From contig NZ_CP073104.1 of the NCBI RefSeq assembly GCF_018138145.1, positions 1,922,001 to 1,986,000 on the forward strand: 64,000 nucleotides of DNA, written 5' to 3'. Shown piece by piece: positions 56,274 through 64,000 of this stretch (within the stretch, counting starts at the first letter, position 1; each line of letters opens with the position of its first letter). The notes below the pieces were generated by a model. The model worked only from the letters and a program-made list of their open reading frames with translations, did no database searches and was not told the DNA's origin. Source of the stretch: Pseudomonas sp. SCA2728.1_7. Lineage in GTDB: Bacteria > Pseudomonadota > Gammaproteobacteria > Pseudomonadales > Pseudomonadaceae. A program made the translations under genes and the position numbers.

Positions 56274-57008
56274 ATGAGTGCAACGTTCGACGTCGTGGAA
56301 CTCGCCACGACCTATGCCAACAAATCCGCCCAGGACATTCTGAAACTCGCGTTTGCCGAGTTCGGCGATGACCTGTGGATATCTTTCAGCGGCGCCGAGG
56401 ATGTGGTGCTGGTGGACATGGCCTGGAAGCTCAACAAGAACGTCAAGGTGTTCAGCCTCGACACCGGCCGCCTGCACCCAGAGACCTACCGCTTCATCGA
56501 TCAGGTGCGCGAGCACTACAAGATCGACATCGAACTGGTGTCGCCGGACTACACGAAACTGGAACCGTTCGTGAAGGAAAAAGGCCTGTTCAGTTTCTAC
56601 AAGGACGGCCACGGCGAATGCTGCGGGATCCGCAAGATCGAACCGCTGCGGCGCAAACTGTCCGCCGTCAAAGCCTGGGCCACAGGCCAGCGCCGCGACC
56701 AGAGCCCGGGCACTCGCAGTGCCGTGGCGGTGATGGAAATCGATACAGCGTTCTCCACTCCTGAGCGCCCCCTGTACAAGTTCAACCCGCTGGCGCAGAT
56801 GACCAGCGAAGAGATCTGGGGTTACATCCGCATGCTCGAACTGCCGTACAACAGCCTGCATGAACGCGGCTTTATCAGTATCGGCTGCGAGCCGTGCACC
56901 CGCCCGGTCCTGCCGAATCAGCACGAGCGCGAGGGGCGTTGGTGGTGGGAAGAGGCGACGCAGAAAGAATGCGGGCTGCATGCCGGGAATATCATCAGCA
57001 AGGCGTAA
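56274..57008 (+). CDS. cysH: Adenylyl-sulfate reductase (assimilatory, [4Fe-4S])
   Basis: This 244-residue enzyme reduces APS to sulfite with thioredoxin. Four cluster cysteines are present, in GECCGIRK near 122 and [10 protein letters not shown] near 204, which marks an APS reductase rather than the cluster-free PAPS reductase of enterics. The [14 protein letters not shown] loop near 36 binds the nucleotide. The C-terminal ECGLHAG supplies the catalytic cysteine. It is divergent from thrH. Confidence 0.95.
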   Translation: MSATFDVVELATTYANKSAQDILKLAFAEFGDDLWISFSGAEDVVLVDMAWKLNKNVKVFSLDTGRLHPETYRFIDQVREHYKIDIELVSPDYTKLEPFVKEKGLFSFYKDGHGECCGIRKIEPLRRKLSAVKAWATGQRRDQSPGTRSAVAVMEIDTAFSTPERPLYKFNPLAQMTSEEIWGYIRMLELPYNSLHERGFISIGCEPCTRPVLPNQHEREGRWWWEEATQKECGLHAGNIISKA

Positions 57009-57033
57009 CTCCCTGCCGCGCTGATTTCCCCCT

Positions 57034-57121
57034 GTAGGAGTGAGCCTGCTCGCGATAGCGGTGTCTCAGTCGATGAATTTTTTGCCTGATACACCGCTAT
57101 CGCGAGCAGGCTCACTCCTAC
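57034..57121. repeat. REP inverted pair (A type)
   Basis: Arms at 57034-57056 and 57099-57121, just after cysH. Confidence 0.93.
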
Positions 57122-57145
57122 AGGGGTTTGTAGCGACTCCAAAAA

Positions 57146-57155
57146 TGTGTACACA
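57146..57155. promoter_or_regulatory. Palindrome TGTGTACACA
   Basis: A perfect 10-bp palindrome lies 25 bp after the REP pair, with a related TGTGTGCAC 23 bp further on. Regulator unknown. Between here and 57370 the 575-bp gap shows only AT-rich sequence without a gene. Confidence 0.3.
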
Positions 57156-57374
57156 CGAATGTCACCATCAGTGCCATTTATGTGTGCACTTTTTTGTATC
57201 CGCGCCCTGAAAAGTTACATCCCTACCAAAAACCTCTCGCCTCCGCCCGCCAACAAAATCCCCCGCCAAAAATAAATACTTGTTCAATCGGTCAATTTTT
57301 AACCAATTATTTTCAGGCACTTAGCGCTCATCGATAACTTTTCGAAATGAGCACGGCTGCCCATAGATCAACGA

Positions 57375-57391
57375 CTGGCACAGATCTGGCT
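57375..57391 (+). promoter_or_regulatory. Candidate sigma-54 promoter of the NCS1 permease gene
   Basis: CTGGCACAGATCTGGCT has GG at 57377-57378 and GC at 57389-57390 with a 10-bp gap. The -24 half is good (TGGCAC); the -12 half is TGGC instead of TTGC. The predicted start is near 57402. Confidence 0.6.
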
Positions 57392-57404
57392 TAGGTGCAT
57401 ACAT

Positions 57405-57420
57405 GTTTTGTATACAAAAC
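57405..57420. promoter_or_regulatory. Perfect 16-bp palindrome (candidate operator) at the predicted transcript start
   Basis: GTTTTGTATACAAAAC contains TTGTATACAA, the TTGTNNACAA form expected for FCD-type GntR regulators, and lies at about +3 to +18 of the predicted sigma-54 transcript. Confidence 0.65.
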
Positions 57421-57583
57421 CGCAAAACATAAACACTTTCGATCCGCAAGCCTGAAGCGCCCTATCCCGTACAGGCTGCAGATGCCCCGTAACCAGTGAT
57501 GTTCGCTGGCCGCGACGAAGATATGTCGAGCCTGAACGCTCATGCACAGTCATCGCGGCCCTGAACATCAGGAGCCTGCCGGA

Positions 57584-59122
57584 ATGCGTACAAGTCTCTC
57601 CAATAACATCGCGCTGAATCTGCCCGCCTCTGCCCTCGACCAACCGTTACCCGATGACGGTCTGACCGAGCCGTTACAACTGAGCCCCCGCCTCCACAAC
57701 AGCGATCTCGCGCCGACCAAGGCCGAAGGTCGACGCTGGGGCAAATACAGCATCTTCGCCCTGTGGACGAATGACGTGCACAACATCGCCAACTACTCGT
57801 TCGCCATCGGCCTGTACGCCCTGGGCTTGGGTGGCTGGCAGATACTGTTGTCATTGGGGATCGGCGCGGCGCTGGTGTACTTCTTCATGAACCTGTCCGG
57901 TTACATGGGGCAGAAAACCGGCGTGCCGTTTCCGGTGATCAGCCGGATCAGTTTCGGCATCCACGGTGCGCAAATTCCTGCACTGATCCGGGCGGTTATC
58001 GCCATTGCCTGGTTCGGCATTCAGACGTACCTGGCCTCGGTGGTGTTCCGCGTGTTGCTCACGGCGGTGCATCCTGGCTTCGCCGAATACGACCACAATT
58101 CGATTCTTGGCCTGTCGACGCTGGGTTGGGTGTGTTTCGTGGCGATCTGGTTCGTGCAACTGGCGATCCTTGCCTACGGCATGGAAATGGTCCGTCGCTA
58201 TGAAGCCTTCGCCGGGCCGGTGATTCTGCTGACCGTCGCCGCCCTCGCCGCGTGGATGTATTTCCAGGCCAACGCGACCATCGCCTGGTCGACTCGCGAG
58301 CCGCTGATCGGTGGCGAGATGTGGCGCAACATCTTTGCCGGCGGCGCGTTGTGGCTGGCGATCTACGGCACGTTGATTCTGAATTTCTGCGACTTCGCCC
58401 GCTCCTCGCCGTGCCGCAAGACCATCAAGGTAGGAAACTTCTGGGGTTTGCCGGTGAATATTCTGGTGTTCGCCGCGATCACCGTCCTGCTCTGCGGTGC
58501 GCAATTTCAGATCAATGGCCGGATCATCGAGAGCCCGACCGAGATCATTGCCTCGATTCCCAACACCTTTTTCCTGGTGCTCGGTTGCCTGGCATTCCTG
58601 ATCGTCACCGTTGCGGTGAACATCATGGCCAACTTCGTCGCCCCGGCCTTCGTGTTGAGCAACCTGGCGCCGAAGTACCTGACCTTCCGCCGCGCCGGAC
58701 TGATCAGCGCGACCATTGCCGTGTTGATCCTGCCGTGGAATCTCTACAACAGCCCGCTGGTGATCGTGTATTTCCTGTCCGGCCTCGGCGCCCTGCTCGG
58801 CCCGTTGTACGGGGTGATCATGGTCGACTACTGGCTGATCCGCAAAGGCCGGATCAACGTCCCGCAGCTCTACAGCGAAGATCCCAACGGCGCTTATTAC
58901 TACAGCCACGGGGTCAACTTCCGTGCGGTGGCGGCGTTTATTCCTGCCGCGCTGATCGCCATCGTCCTGGCACTGGTGCCGGGCTTCCACAGCGTCTCGC
59001 CATTCTCTTGGCTGATCGGCGCCGGGATCGCCGGAATGCTTTACCTGATCATCGCCAAGCGTCAGCCGCACTACGCCGACATCAGTGGCGAATCGATCGC
59101 TGTCGACAACGTCTGCCATTAA
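57584..59122 (+). CDS. NCS1-family permease (allantoin/hydantoin/cytosine type)
   Basis: This 512-residue membrane protein has about 12 helices of the nucleobase-cation-symport-1 family. Conserved segments are DLAPTKAEGRRWGKYSIFALWTNDVHNIANYSFAIGLY near the first helix, GVPFPVISRISFGIHGAQIPALIRAVIAIAWFGIQTYL, and LYGVIMVDYWLIRKGRINV at the end. A hydantoin-racemase-family gene follows 55 bp downstream, so a hydantoin, allantoin or related ring compound is the likely substrate. The start has a GGAG site 10 bp upstream. Confidence 0.9.
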   Translation: MRTSLSNNIALNLPASALDQPLPDDGLTEPLQLSPRLHNSDLAPTKAEGRRWGKYSIFALWTNDVHNIANYSFAIGLYALGLGGWQILLSLGIGAALVYFFMNLSGYMGQKTGVPFPVISRISFGIHGAQIPALIRAVIAIAWFGIQTYLASVVFRVLLTAVHPGFAEYDHNSILGLSTLGWVCFVAIWFVQLAILAYGMEMVRRYEAFAGPVILLTVAALAAWMYFQANATIAWSTREPLIGGEMWRNIFAGGALWLAIYGTLILNFCDFARSSPCRKTIKVGNFWGLPVNILVFAAITVLLCGAQFQINGRIIESPTEIIASIPNTFFLVLGCLAFLIVTVAVNIMANFVAPAFVLSNLAPKYLTFRRAGLISATIAVLILPWNLYNSPLVIVYFLSGLGALLGPLYGVIMVDYWLIRKGRINVPQLYSEDPNGAYYYSHGVNFRAVAAFIPAALIAIVLALVPGFHSVSPFSWLIGAGIAGMLYLIIAKRQPHYADISGESIAVDNVCH

Positions 59123-59177
59123 CTTCCTCGCGGCCCGGATTTCGGGCCGCCGAACTGCCCGCTATAAGGATTTCCCC

Positions 59178-59906
59178 ATGCGTATTCTCGTAGTCAACGT
59201 CAACACCACCGAATCCATCACCGAGGCCATTGCCCGTTCGGCGCAGGCTGTCGCTTCACCCGGAACCGAAATCGTCGGTTTGACGCCATATTTCGGCGCC
59301 GATTCGATTGAAGGCAACTTCGAAAGCTACCTCGCCGCCATTGCGGTGATGGATCGGGTGATGTCCTACGATCAGCCGTTCGATGCGGTGATTCAGGCCG
59401 GTTATGGCGAACACGGCCGTGAAGGTTTGCAGGAATTGCTCAGCGTGCCGGTGGTGGACATCACCGATGCGGCAGCGAGTACGGCGATGTTTCTCGGCCA
59501 TGCCTATTCGGTGGTGACAACGCTGGATCGCACCGTACCGCTGATCGAGGATCGGCTGAAATTGTCAGGTTTGTGGGATCGTTGCGCTTCGGTGCGGGCC
59601 AGTGGGCTGGCCGTTCTGGAGCTGGAGCACGAACCGCAGCGTGCGCTGGAAGCGATCGTGCATCAGGCGGAGTTGGCGGTGACGCAGGACAAAGCCGAGG
59701 TGATCTGCCTGGGTTGCGGCGGCATGGCCGGGCTGGATGAACAGATTCGTCGGCGTACCGGGGTGCCGGTGGTGGATGGGGTGACGGCGGCGGTGACGAT
59801 TGCGGAATCGCTGGTGCGGTTGCGCTTGTCGACGTCGAAAGTGCGGACGTATGCGACACCGCGGCCGAAGAACATTATTGGTTGGCCGGGGCGGTTTGCC
59901 CGCTGA
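59178..59906 (+). CDS. Hydantoin-racemase-family protein (Asp/Glu racemase superfamily), first catalytic Cys replaced
   Basis: This 242-residue protein begins MRILVVNVNTTESIT and matches the hydantoin/allantoin racemase family over its length. The second catalytic cysteine is present (CLGCGGM, Cys180), but the first, expected near residue 75, is glycine in QAGYGEHGREG. A normal two-base racemase is therefore doubtful; a one-base racemase or lyase/isomerase role is possible. AAGGA ribosome site, same operon as the NCS1 permease. The 31-codon upstream extension is rejected. Confidence 0.85.
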   Translation: MRILVVNVNTTESITEAIARSAQAVASPGTEIVGLTPYFGADSIEGNFESYLAAIAVMDRVMSYDQPFDAVIQAGYGEHGREGLQELLSVPVVDITDAAASTAMFLGHAYSVVTTLDRTVPLIEDRLKLSGLWDRCASVRASGLAVLELEHEPQRALEAIVHQAELAVTQDKAEVICLGCGGMAGLDEQIRRRTGVPVVDGVTAAVTIAESLVRLRLSTSKVRTYATPRPKNIIGWPGRFAR

Positions 59907-59934
59907 GGTGATCAGCGAAAACCGAGTCGACCCA

Positions 59935-60000
59935 TTCGCGAGCAAGCTCGCTCCCACAAGGGAAACGCATCCCAAATGTGGGAGCGAGCCTGCTCGCGAA
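59935..60000. repeat. REP inverted pair (G type)
   Basis: Arms at 59935-59957 (one change, AGCAAGCTCG) and 59978-60000, between the convergent racemase-family and LysR genes. Confidence 0.92.
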
Positions 60001-60026
60001 GGCAGCGACTCGGTCTAAAGCCTTGT

Positions 60027-60953
60027 TCAAATCGCACTGAACCGCCGCGCCAACCCTCTCTCGACAAACTGTTCAATCAAAAAATCCACAAACGCCCGAG
60101 TCTTGCCCGGCAACAATTTATGCTCGGCGTAGTAAATCGAAATATTGCCATCATCAACAAACCAGTCCGGCAACACTCGCTGCAACGTCCCCGCCTGCAG
60201 ATAGCCCACCGCAAACGGCATGCTCACCAGCGCGATACCCAAGCCTTGCGCCGCTGCCCTGCAAGCCGCCTCGGAATCACTCATGGTCATTCGCGCCTTG
60301 AGCATCAACGGCTGACAGTTCTGTGGATTACGTCCGGTCAATTGCCAGGAACGCACGCGTCCGGTTTGCGGCGAGCGGATCAGAATGCCGTCGTGATGGC
60401 TGAGGTCGTCCGGTTCGATGATCTCGGGATTGGCCTGTAAATAGTCGGTGGACGCGACCAATATCCGGTGCGCCGGGCTCAACTTGCGCGCGATCACGCC
60501 TTGCGGAAGTTCGAAACCGCCACCGATGGCCGCATCAAAGCCCTGCCCGATCAGATCGACCTGTCGATTATCGAAATGCCAGTCCGGATTGATCGCCGGA
60601 TATCGTCGTAGAAACTCACCGAGCATCGGCACGACATGCAGACAGCCGAATGCTGCGCCCATGCTGACTTTCAGCGTTCCCGCCGGACGCCCTTCGACAC
60701 TGGACAGATTGGCCACGGCATTTTGAATGGTCGTCAAACTGCCACTCACCTGATCGAGGAAAAGTTGCCCGGCCTCGGTCAGCGTCAGGCTGCGTGTACT
60801 ACGCTGGAACAGCCGCACGCCGAGCCGCACCTCGAGTTTGGCCACGCTTTTGCCGACTGCCGCCGGGGTCAGACTCAAGCGTCGCGCGGCCTCGGCAAAG
60901 CTGCCGACTTCGGCGCTGCGCACGAAGCATTCAATGCTGCTAAAGGTTTCCAT
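60027..60953 (-). CDS. LysR-family transcriptional regulator
   Basis: This 308-residue protein has an N-terminal winged helix (VRSAEVGSFAEAARRLSLTPAAVGKSVAKLEVRLGVRLFQRSTRSL, residues 11-55) and a C-terminal periplasmic-binding-like effector domain. It is of the CrgA-like branch that often regulates a divergent dehydrogenase. The SDR gene starts 127 bp away on the other strand. The ATG at METFSSIECF is used. Effector unknown. Confidence 0.92.
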   Translation of the reverse strand: METFSSIECFVRSAEVGSFAEAARRLSLTPAAVGKSVAKLEVRLGVRLFQRSTRSLTLTEAGQLFLDQVSGSLTTIQNAVANLSSVEGRPAGTLKVSMGAAFGCLHVVPMLGEFLRRYPAINPDWHFDNRQVDLIGQGFDAAIGGGFELPQGVIARKLSPAHRILVASTDYLQANPEIIEPDDLSHHDGILIRSPQTGRVRSWQLTGRNPQNCQPLMLKARMTMSDSEAACRAAAQGLGIALVSMPFAVGYLQAGTLQRVLPDWFVDDGNISIYYAEHKLLPGKTRAFVDFLIEQFVERGLARRFSAI

Positions 60954-60973
60954 GTTCGTCACTATAAACTTCT

Positions 60974-61009
60974 GGTTTACACAGACTATAGCAATCATGG
61001 TCTACACAG
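60974..61009. promoter_or_regulatory. Direct repeat in the LysR-SDR gap
   Basis: GGTTTACACAG (60974-60984) and GGTCTACACAG (60999-61009) differ at one base and are 25 bp apart, a plausible LysR site between the divergent starts. Confidence 0.5.
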
Positions 61010-61080
61010 TTGTCGATACCACGCCGATACTCGCCACCAATACCAAGGCATTCCCGCCTTGAACACTCTGGAGATCGAAC

Positions 61081-61827
61081 ATGACCACTCAACACCTCAG
61101 CGGTAAAGTCGCTCTGATTCAAGGCGGTTCCCGTGGTATCGGCGCAGCCATCGTCAAACGTCTGGCCGCTGAAGGCGCTGCAGTAGCCTTCACTTACGTC
61201 AGCTCCGCCGCGAAAGCCGAGGAGTTGCAGAACAGCATCACCGCCAACGGCGGCAAAGCCCTGGCGATCAAGGCCGACAGCGCCGATGCCGCCGCCATTC
61301 GCCACGCCGTCAGCGCCACCGTCGAAGCCTTTGGCCGCGTCGATATTCTGGTCAACAACGCTGGCGTGCTGGCCGTCGCACCACTGGAAGATTTCAAACT
61401 CGAAGACTTCGACCAGACCGTGGCGATCAACATTCGCAGCGTCTTCATCGCCTCGCAGGAAGCCGCCAAACACATGGGCGAAGGTTCGCGCATCATCAAC
61501 ATCGGCAGCACCAACGCTGACCGCATGCCCTTCGCCGGCGGCGGTGTGTATGCGATGAGCAAATCGGCGCTGGTCGGCTTGACCAAAGGTCTGGCCCGCG
61601 ACCTCGGCCCACGCGGCATCACCGTCAATAATGTGCAACCCGGCCCGGTCGACACCGACATGAACCCGGCGCACGGTGACTTCGCTGAAAGCCTGATCCC
61701 GCTGATGGCTGTAGGTCGTTACGGTAAAGCCGAAGAAATCGCCAGCTTCGTCGCCTACCTGGCAGGCCCGGAAGCCGGTTACATCACCGGTGCCAGCCTG
61801 ACCATCGACGGTGGTTTCGGCGCCTGA
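61081..61827 (+). CDS. Short-chain dehydrogenase/reductase
   Basis: This 248-residue classical SDR has the cofactor motif GGSRGIG at 16, the NNAGVL segment near 92 and the active-site pattern with Ser near 142 (NIGSTNADR), Tyr near 157 and Lys near 161 (GGGVYAMSKSAL). The arginine after the glycine motif suggests NADPH use. The substrate is not identifiable. GGAGATCG ribosome site; strong terminator 25 bp after the stop. Confidence 0.92.
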   Translation: MTTQHLSGKVALIQGGSRGIGAAIVKRLAAEGAAVAFTYVSSAAKAEELQNSITANGGKALAIKADSADAAAIRHAVSATVEAFGRVDILVNNAGVLAVAPLEDFKLEDFDQTVAINIRSVFIASQEAAKHMGEGSRIINIGSTNADRMPFAGGGVYAMSKSALVGLTKGLARDLGPRGITVNNVQPGPVDTDMNPAHGDFAESLIPLMAVGRYGKAEEIASFVAYLAGPEAGYITGASLTIDGGFGA

Positions 61828-61852
61828 TTTATCTGAGTCGACTGAACGAAAA

Positions 61853-61890
61853 ACGCCGCCCCTCTTTTAACAGAGGGGCGGCGTTTTTTT
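61853..61890. terminator. Bidirectional terminator between SDR and HAD genes
   Basis: A 13-bp perfect stem (ACGCCGCCCCTCT / AGAGGGGCGGCGT) with a 6-nt loop has A and T runs on both sides. Confidence 0.95.
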
Positions 61891-61901
61891 GTCTCAGATG
61901 T

Positions 61902-62600
61902 TTACGCCCATTCCAGCGCCGGCAAGCCGCAAGCACTCGGAGTGAACGCTTTCAGTGTGCGAAGAATCCCGTCAGCGTGTGCGTATTTTTCATCGGCCAT
62001 GGCGGCATCGGGGATGGCGATCGCCGTCATGCCTGCGGCTTTCGCTGCGGTTACACCGAACGGTGAATCCTCGAACACCAGGCAATCCTCAGGTGCCACG
62101 CCCAGGCGCCGGGCAGCGGTGAGGAAAATATCCGGCGCCGGTTTGGCCGCGCCGACTTCCGGATCGTCAGCCGTGACGATGAAATCGAACAGCGCAAACC
62201 AGTCACGGTGCAGCGTGGTTTTCTGACCGAACGATTGCCGCGATGAACTGGTGCCCACAGCGATCGGAATATTGTGCGCCTTGAGGTGGCGGATCAACTC
62301 TTCGGCACCCGGCATCGCTTGCGCGGTAGGAAAACGCTCACGCATCAGCGGCTCACGGATGACCAGAAACTCTTCGGCGGTGATCGGCAGATCCAGCGCC
62401 TGCACCACATAGTTCGCCAGATCATTGGCCCCACGACCAATGATGTTCTGCTTGATGCTCCAGTCGAAGGTGCGCCCGTAACGCTGGGCAATCAGCGACG
62501 TGACTTCGGTATAAATGCCCTCAGTGTCCAGCAGCAAACCGTCCATATCGAAAATCACGGCCTTGATCGGGCCGAACGCCTTCAGCGGTGCATTCATCAT
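61902..62600 (-). CDS. HAD-superfamily phosphatase (subfamily IA, beta-phosphoglucomutase-like)
   Basis: This 232-residue HAD hydrolase has motif I FDMDGLLLDTE (nucleophile Asp near 17), motif II GTSSS near 115, the Lys in KPAPDIF near 152 and motif III EDSPFGV near 176 with the following acidic residues. It is close to small-molecule phosphatases such as those for 2-deoxyglucose-6-P or pseudouridine-5'-P; the substrate cannot be named. The start at MMNAPLKAFG is chosen for length; an earlier ATG seven codons up is possible. Confidence 0.87.
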   Translation of the reverse strand: MMNAPLKAFGPIKAVIFDMDGLLLDTEGIYTEVTSLIAQRYGRTFDWSIKQNIIGRGANDLANYVVQALDLPITAEEFLVIREPLMRERFPTAQAMPGAEELIRHLKAHNIPIAVGTSSSRQSFGQKTTLHRDWFALFDFIVTADDPEVGAAKPAPDIFLTAARRLGVAPEDCLVFEDSPFGVTAAKAAGMTAIAIPDAAMADEKYAHADGILRTLKAFTPSACGLPALEWA

Positions 62601-62841
62601 CGGATCCGTTAACAAAGACATCCCAGGCGGCAGGTGATGCCGCTGCTCGGATCTGATTAAAGGGTTCAGCAGCATAACGATCGCGACAGACATTGAGCAA
62701 CGGGCAATGTTTGTTGGGCGATGAACTACTCGCAGACATTTAGCGAAACATCCTACAGATAACGCCTACTCGCCCGACTTCTTTCCTGATTGATCCCCCG
62801 CAAAGTCCCCGCACCTTTTTGATGTGCGCGAGAGACTGCGA

Positions 62842-64000
62842 ATGCTTCCAACCGATCGGCTGCTGGCCCTGAACAACAGCATCGGCCTGCTCGTTGTTGC
62901 TGCTTTGAACCCGGACGAGCCGGACTTCGAACACCTGATCCGCGAATTCCGCCTGTGCCTGAACCACTACGACGCCTGGGCCGAGCAGTTCTGGACAGGC
63001 ACCGCGCTGGATGTCGAGCAGGTCTTCACCGTCGGCAACGACGTGCGCCTCAGCGCGCCGATCAAGTCGCGCCAACCGCTCAGTTCATCGGTGGTCATGT
63101 GCTCGGCCAGCGGGTCGCTGACGCTGGTGCACATGTTCGAGGCCGCGCGGTTTGTGCCGATTGGCAACACCCCGGTAACCCTCGAACCGGTGCTTGCCGA
63201 TGTCGGCGGCGTGCTGACTTTCGGCGAGCCGCTGCGTTACACCATCGGCCCCAGCGGCATTCTGCAGGTGACCGATTGCGATCGGGGCCAGCGTTATCGC
63301 ATCACCTTCTTTCCCGATGTGTCCACCGACCATGTGCGTGCTCTGTATGCCTCTTATGAAGGTGTCATTGCAGGCCTGGAAGGCTGGCTGCGCGCTGAGT
63401 GGGCAGGGTTTCAACCCCAGTGGACGGAGTTTTCCAGCGCCGGATTTCTTCAGCGTTACGGTCAGTTGCAACAGGCCGACTGGCGCGGGTTCGAGAAAGC
63501 CCTGAATGGCGTTTGGGATGACATCAAACAGGTATTCGCCCTCCTCGCCGACTTGCAGGCCAACAGTGAAAAACTGCTTGAGTACCTCAGCGAGGCCGAG
63601 CTTGAGGCGTTATTGAATGCCTCCAGCGAGGCCATCGCCAACGGCTTGCTGATCCTCAGTGACGAACCCCTTCTGTTTATTCATCTGGCCGCGTTCACCA
63701 GTTGGCTGAAGATGCTGCCGCCGCAGCACCTGGCCGAAGTGGTGGCCGAGGTGCGGGCCGAACTGCTGATCAGTTTTCTGCTGATGGGGTTGTCGGGTGG
63801 CGTCGGCGTGCCGGTGCGCCTGAGCAGCAAAGTGCTGGCGAAGGTCAAGTCACCACGCGCTCGGGAGTGGTTGGCGGCTTCGGCTTTGCGCTTGGCCGAA
63901 CTGACGTCCTCGGCGGATTTGACGCGGCATGCCAGCGTTTTGAAACCGCTGATGCTCAATGTGCGTGACGTTGAGTTGAAACCGACACCGGCGATACCGC
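62842..64000 (+). CDS. Large unrecognised protein, N-terminal 386 residues (3' truncated by window)
   Basis: The frame is open from the ATG at 62842 (CGAGAGA upstream) to the end of the window. The first 200 residues are mixed alpha/beta without signal peptide. Residues about 215-280 are helical and acidic (VWDDIKQVFALLADLQANSEKLLEYLSEAELEALL). A hydrophobic glycine-rich stretch lies near 305-325 (LLISFLLMGLSGGVGVPV), and basic helices follow. The layout recalls N-terminal regions of large polymorphic-toxin or Rhs-type proteins, whose toxin domain would be at the unseen C-terminus. No PAAR motif is visible. This is a weak inference; the family was not recognised. Confidence 0.6.
   Translation, partial: MLPTDRLLALNNSIGLLVVAALNPDEPDFEHLIREFRLCLNHYDAWAEQFWTGTALDVEQVFTVGNDVRLSAPIKSRQPLSSSVVMCSASGSLTLVHMFEAARFVPIGNTPVTLEPVLADVGGVLTFGEPLRYTIGPSGILQVTDCDRGQRYRITFFPDVSTDHVRALYASYEGVIAGLEGWLRAEWAGFQPQWTEFSSAGFLQRYGQLQQADWRGFEKALNGVWDDIKQVFALLADLQANSEKLLEYLSEAELEALLNASSEAIANGLLILSDEPLLFIHLAAFTSWLKMLPPQHLAEVVAEVRAELLISFLLMGLSGGVGVPVRLSSKVLAKVKSPRAREWLAASALRLAELTSSADLTRHASVLKPLMLNVRDVELKPTPAIP

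Overview
The window is a stretch of chromosome from a GC-rich Pseudomonas, almost certainly of the P. fluorescens group. The evidence is the block nasS-nasT-nasA-(PP2C/kinase)-nirB-nirD-nasC-cobA-oprF-sigX-cmpX-crfX-cmaX-rraA-hydrolase-ppsA-ppsR, which has the gene order known from other pseudomonads. Further support comes from the many paired REP sequences built on GGAGYGAGCCTGCTCGCGA that are typical of fluorescent pseudomonads, and from an rmf gene with the structured leader known in this genus. No rRNA, tRNA, CRISPR array, insertion sequence or prophage was seen.

Layout. 1-7.7 kb: purine catabolism (end of xdhA, xdhB, xdhC, guaD), a GntR/FCD regulator and a BenE-type permease. 8-19.1 kb: housekeeping and signalling genes (yggL, dacB, a CHASE-PAS-GGDEF diguanylate cyclase, rlmL, rmf, pyrD), then the nitrate sensor pair nasS-nasT. 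19.3-29.1 kb: nitrate assimilation in two transcription units, nasA plus a PP2C-kinase fusion, and nirB-nirD-nasC-cobA. Each unit begins with a good sigma-54 promoter, followed by a two-hairpin ANTAR leader and an intrinsic terminator. This is the RNA target expected for NasT: NasS senses nitrate, NasT opens the leader, and sigma-54 ties the unit to nitrogen limitation. 29-34.9 kb: the envelope-stress locus oprF-sigX-cmpX-crfX-cmaX, rraA and an alpha/beta hydrolase. 35-41 kb: ppsA and its regulator ppsR, then a MocR regulator divergent from an EamA permease. 41-50 kb: the 2-methylcitrate (propionate) operon prpR-prpB-prpC-acnD-prpF-prpD. 50.4-53.5 kb: a tight three-gene operon of retropepsin-like protease, 7TM protein with transglutaminase-like domain, and RimK-like ATP-grasp ligase. 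54-57 kb: pabB, thrH, cysH. 57.5-59.9 kb: an NCS1 permease and a hydantoin-racemase-family protein behind a candidate sigma-54 promoter and a perfect palindrome. 60-62.6 kb: a LysR regulator divergent from an SDR, and a HAD phosphatase. 62.8 kb to the end: the first 386 residues of a large unrecognised protein.

The least explained structure is a family of four composite intergenic elements (7735-7996, 19105-19284, 42569-43053, 53487-53983). All share inverted outer arms of the type GCCCCTCACCC...GGGTGAGGGGC and sit 8-20 bp after a stop codon. They carry one of two different cores, and each core type is seen once in a low-copy form and once as a 63-67 bp tandem array. Fifteen REP inverted pairs fill most other gaps; one has been captured as the 3' end of cobA. 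A TTGTNNACAA motif recurs upstream of the purine-locus GntR gene, upstream of prpR and upstream of the NCS1 permease.
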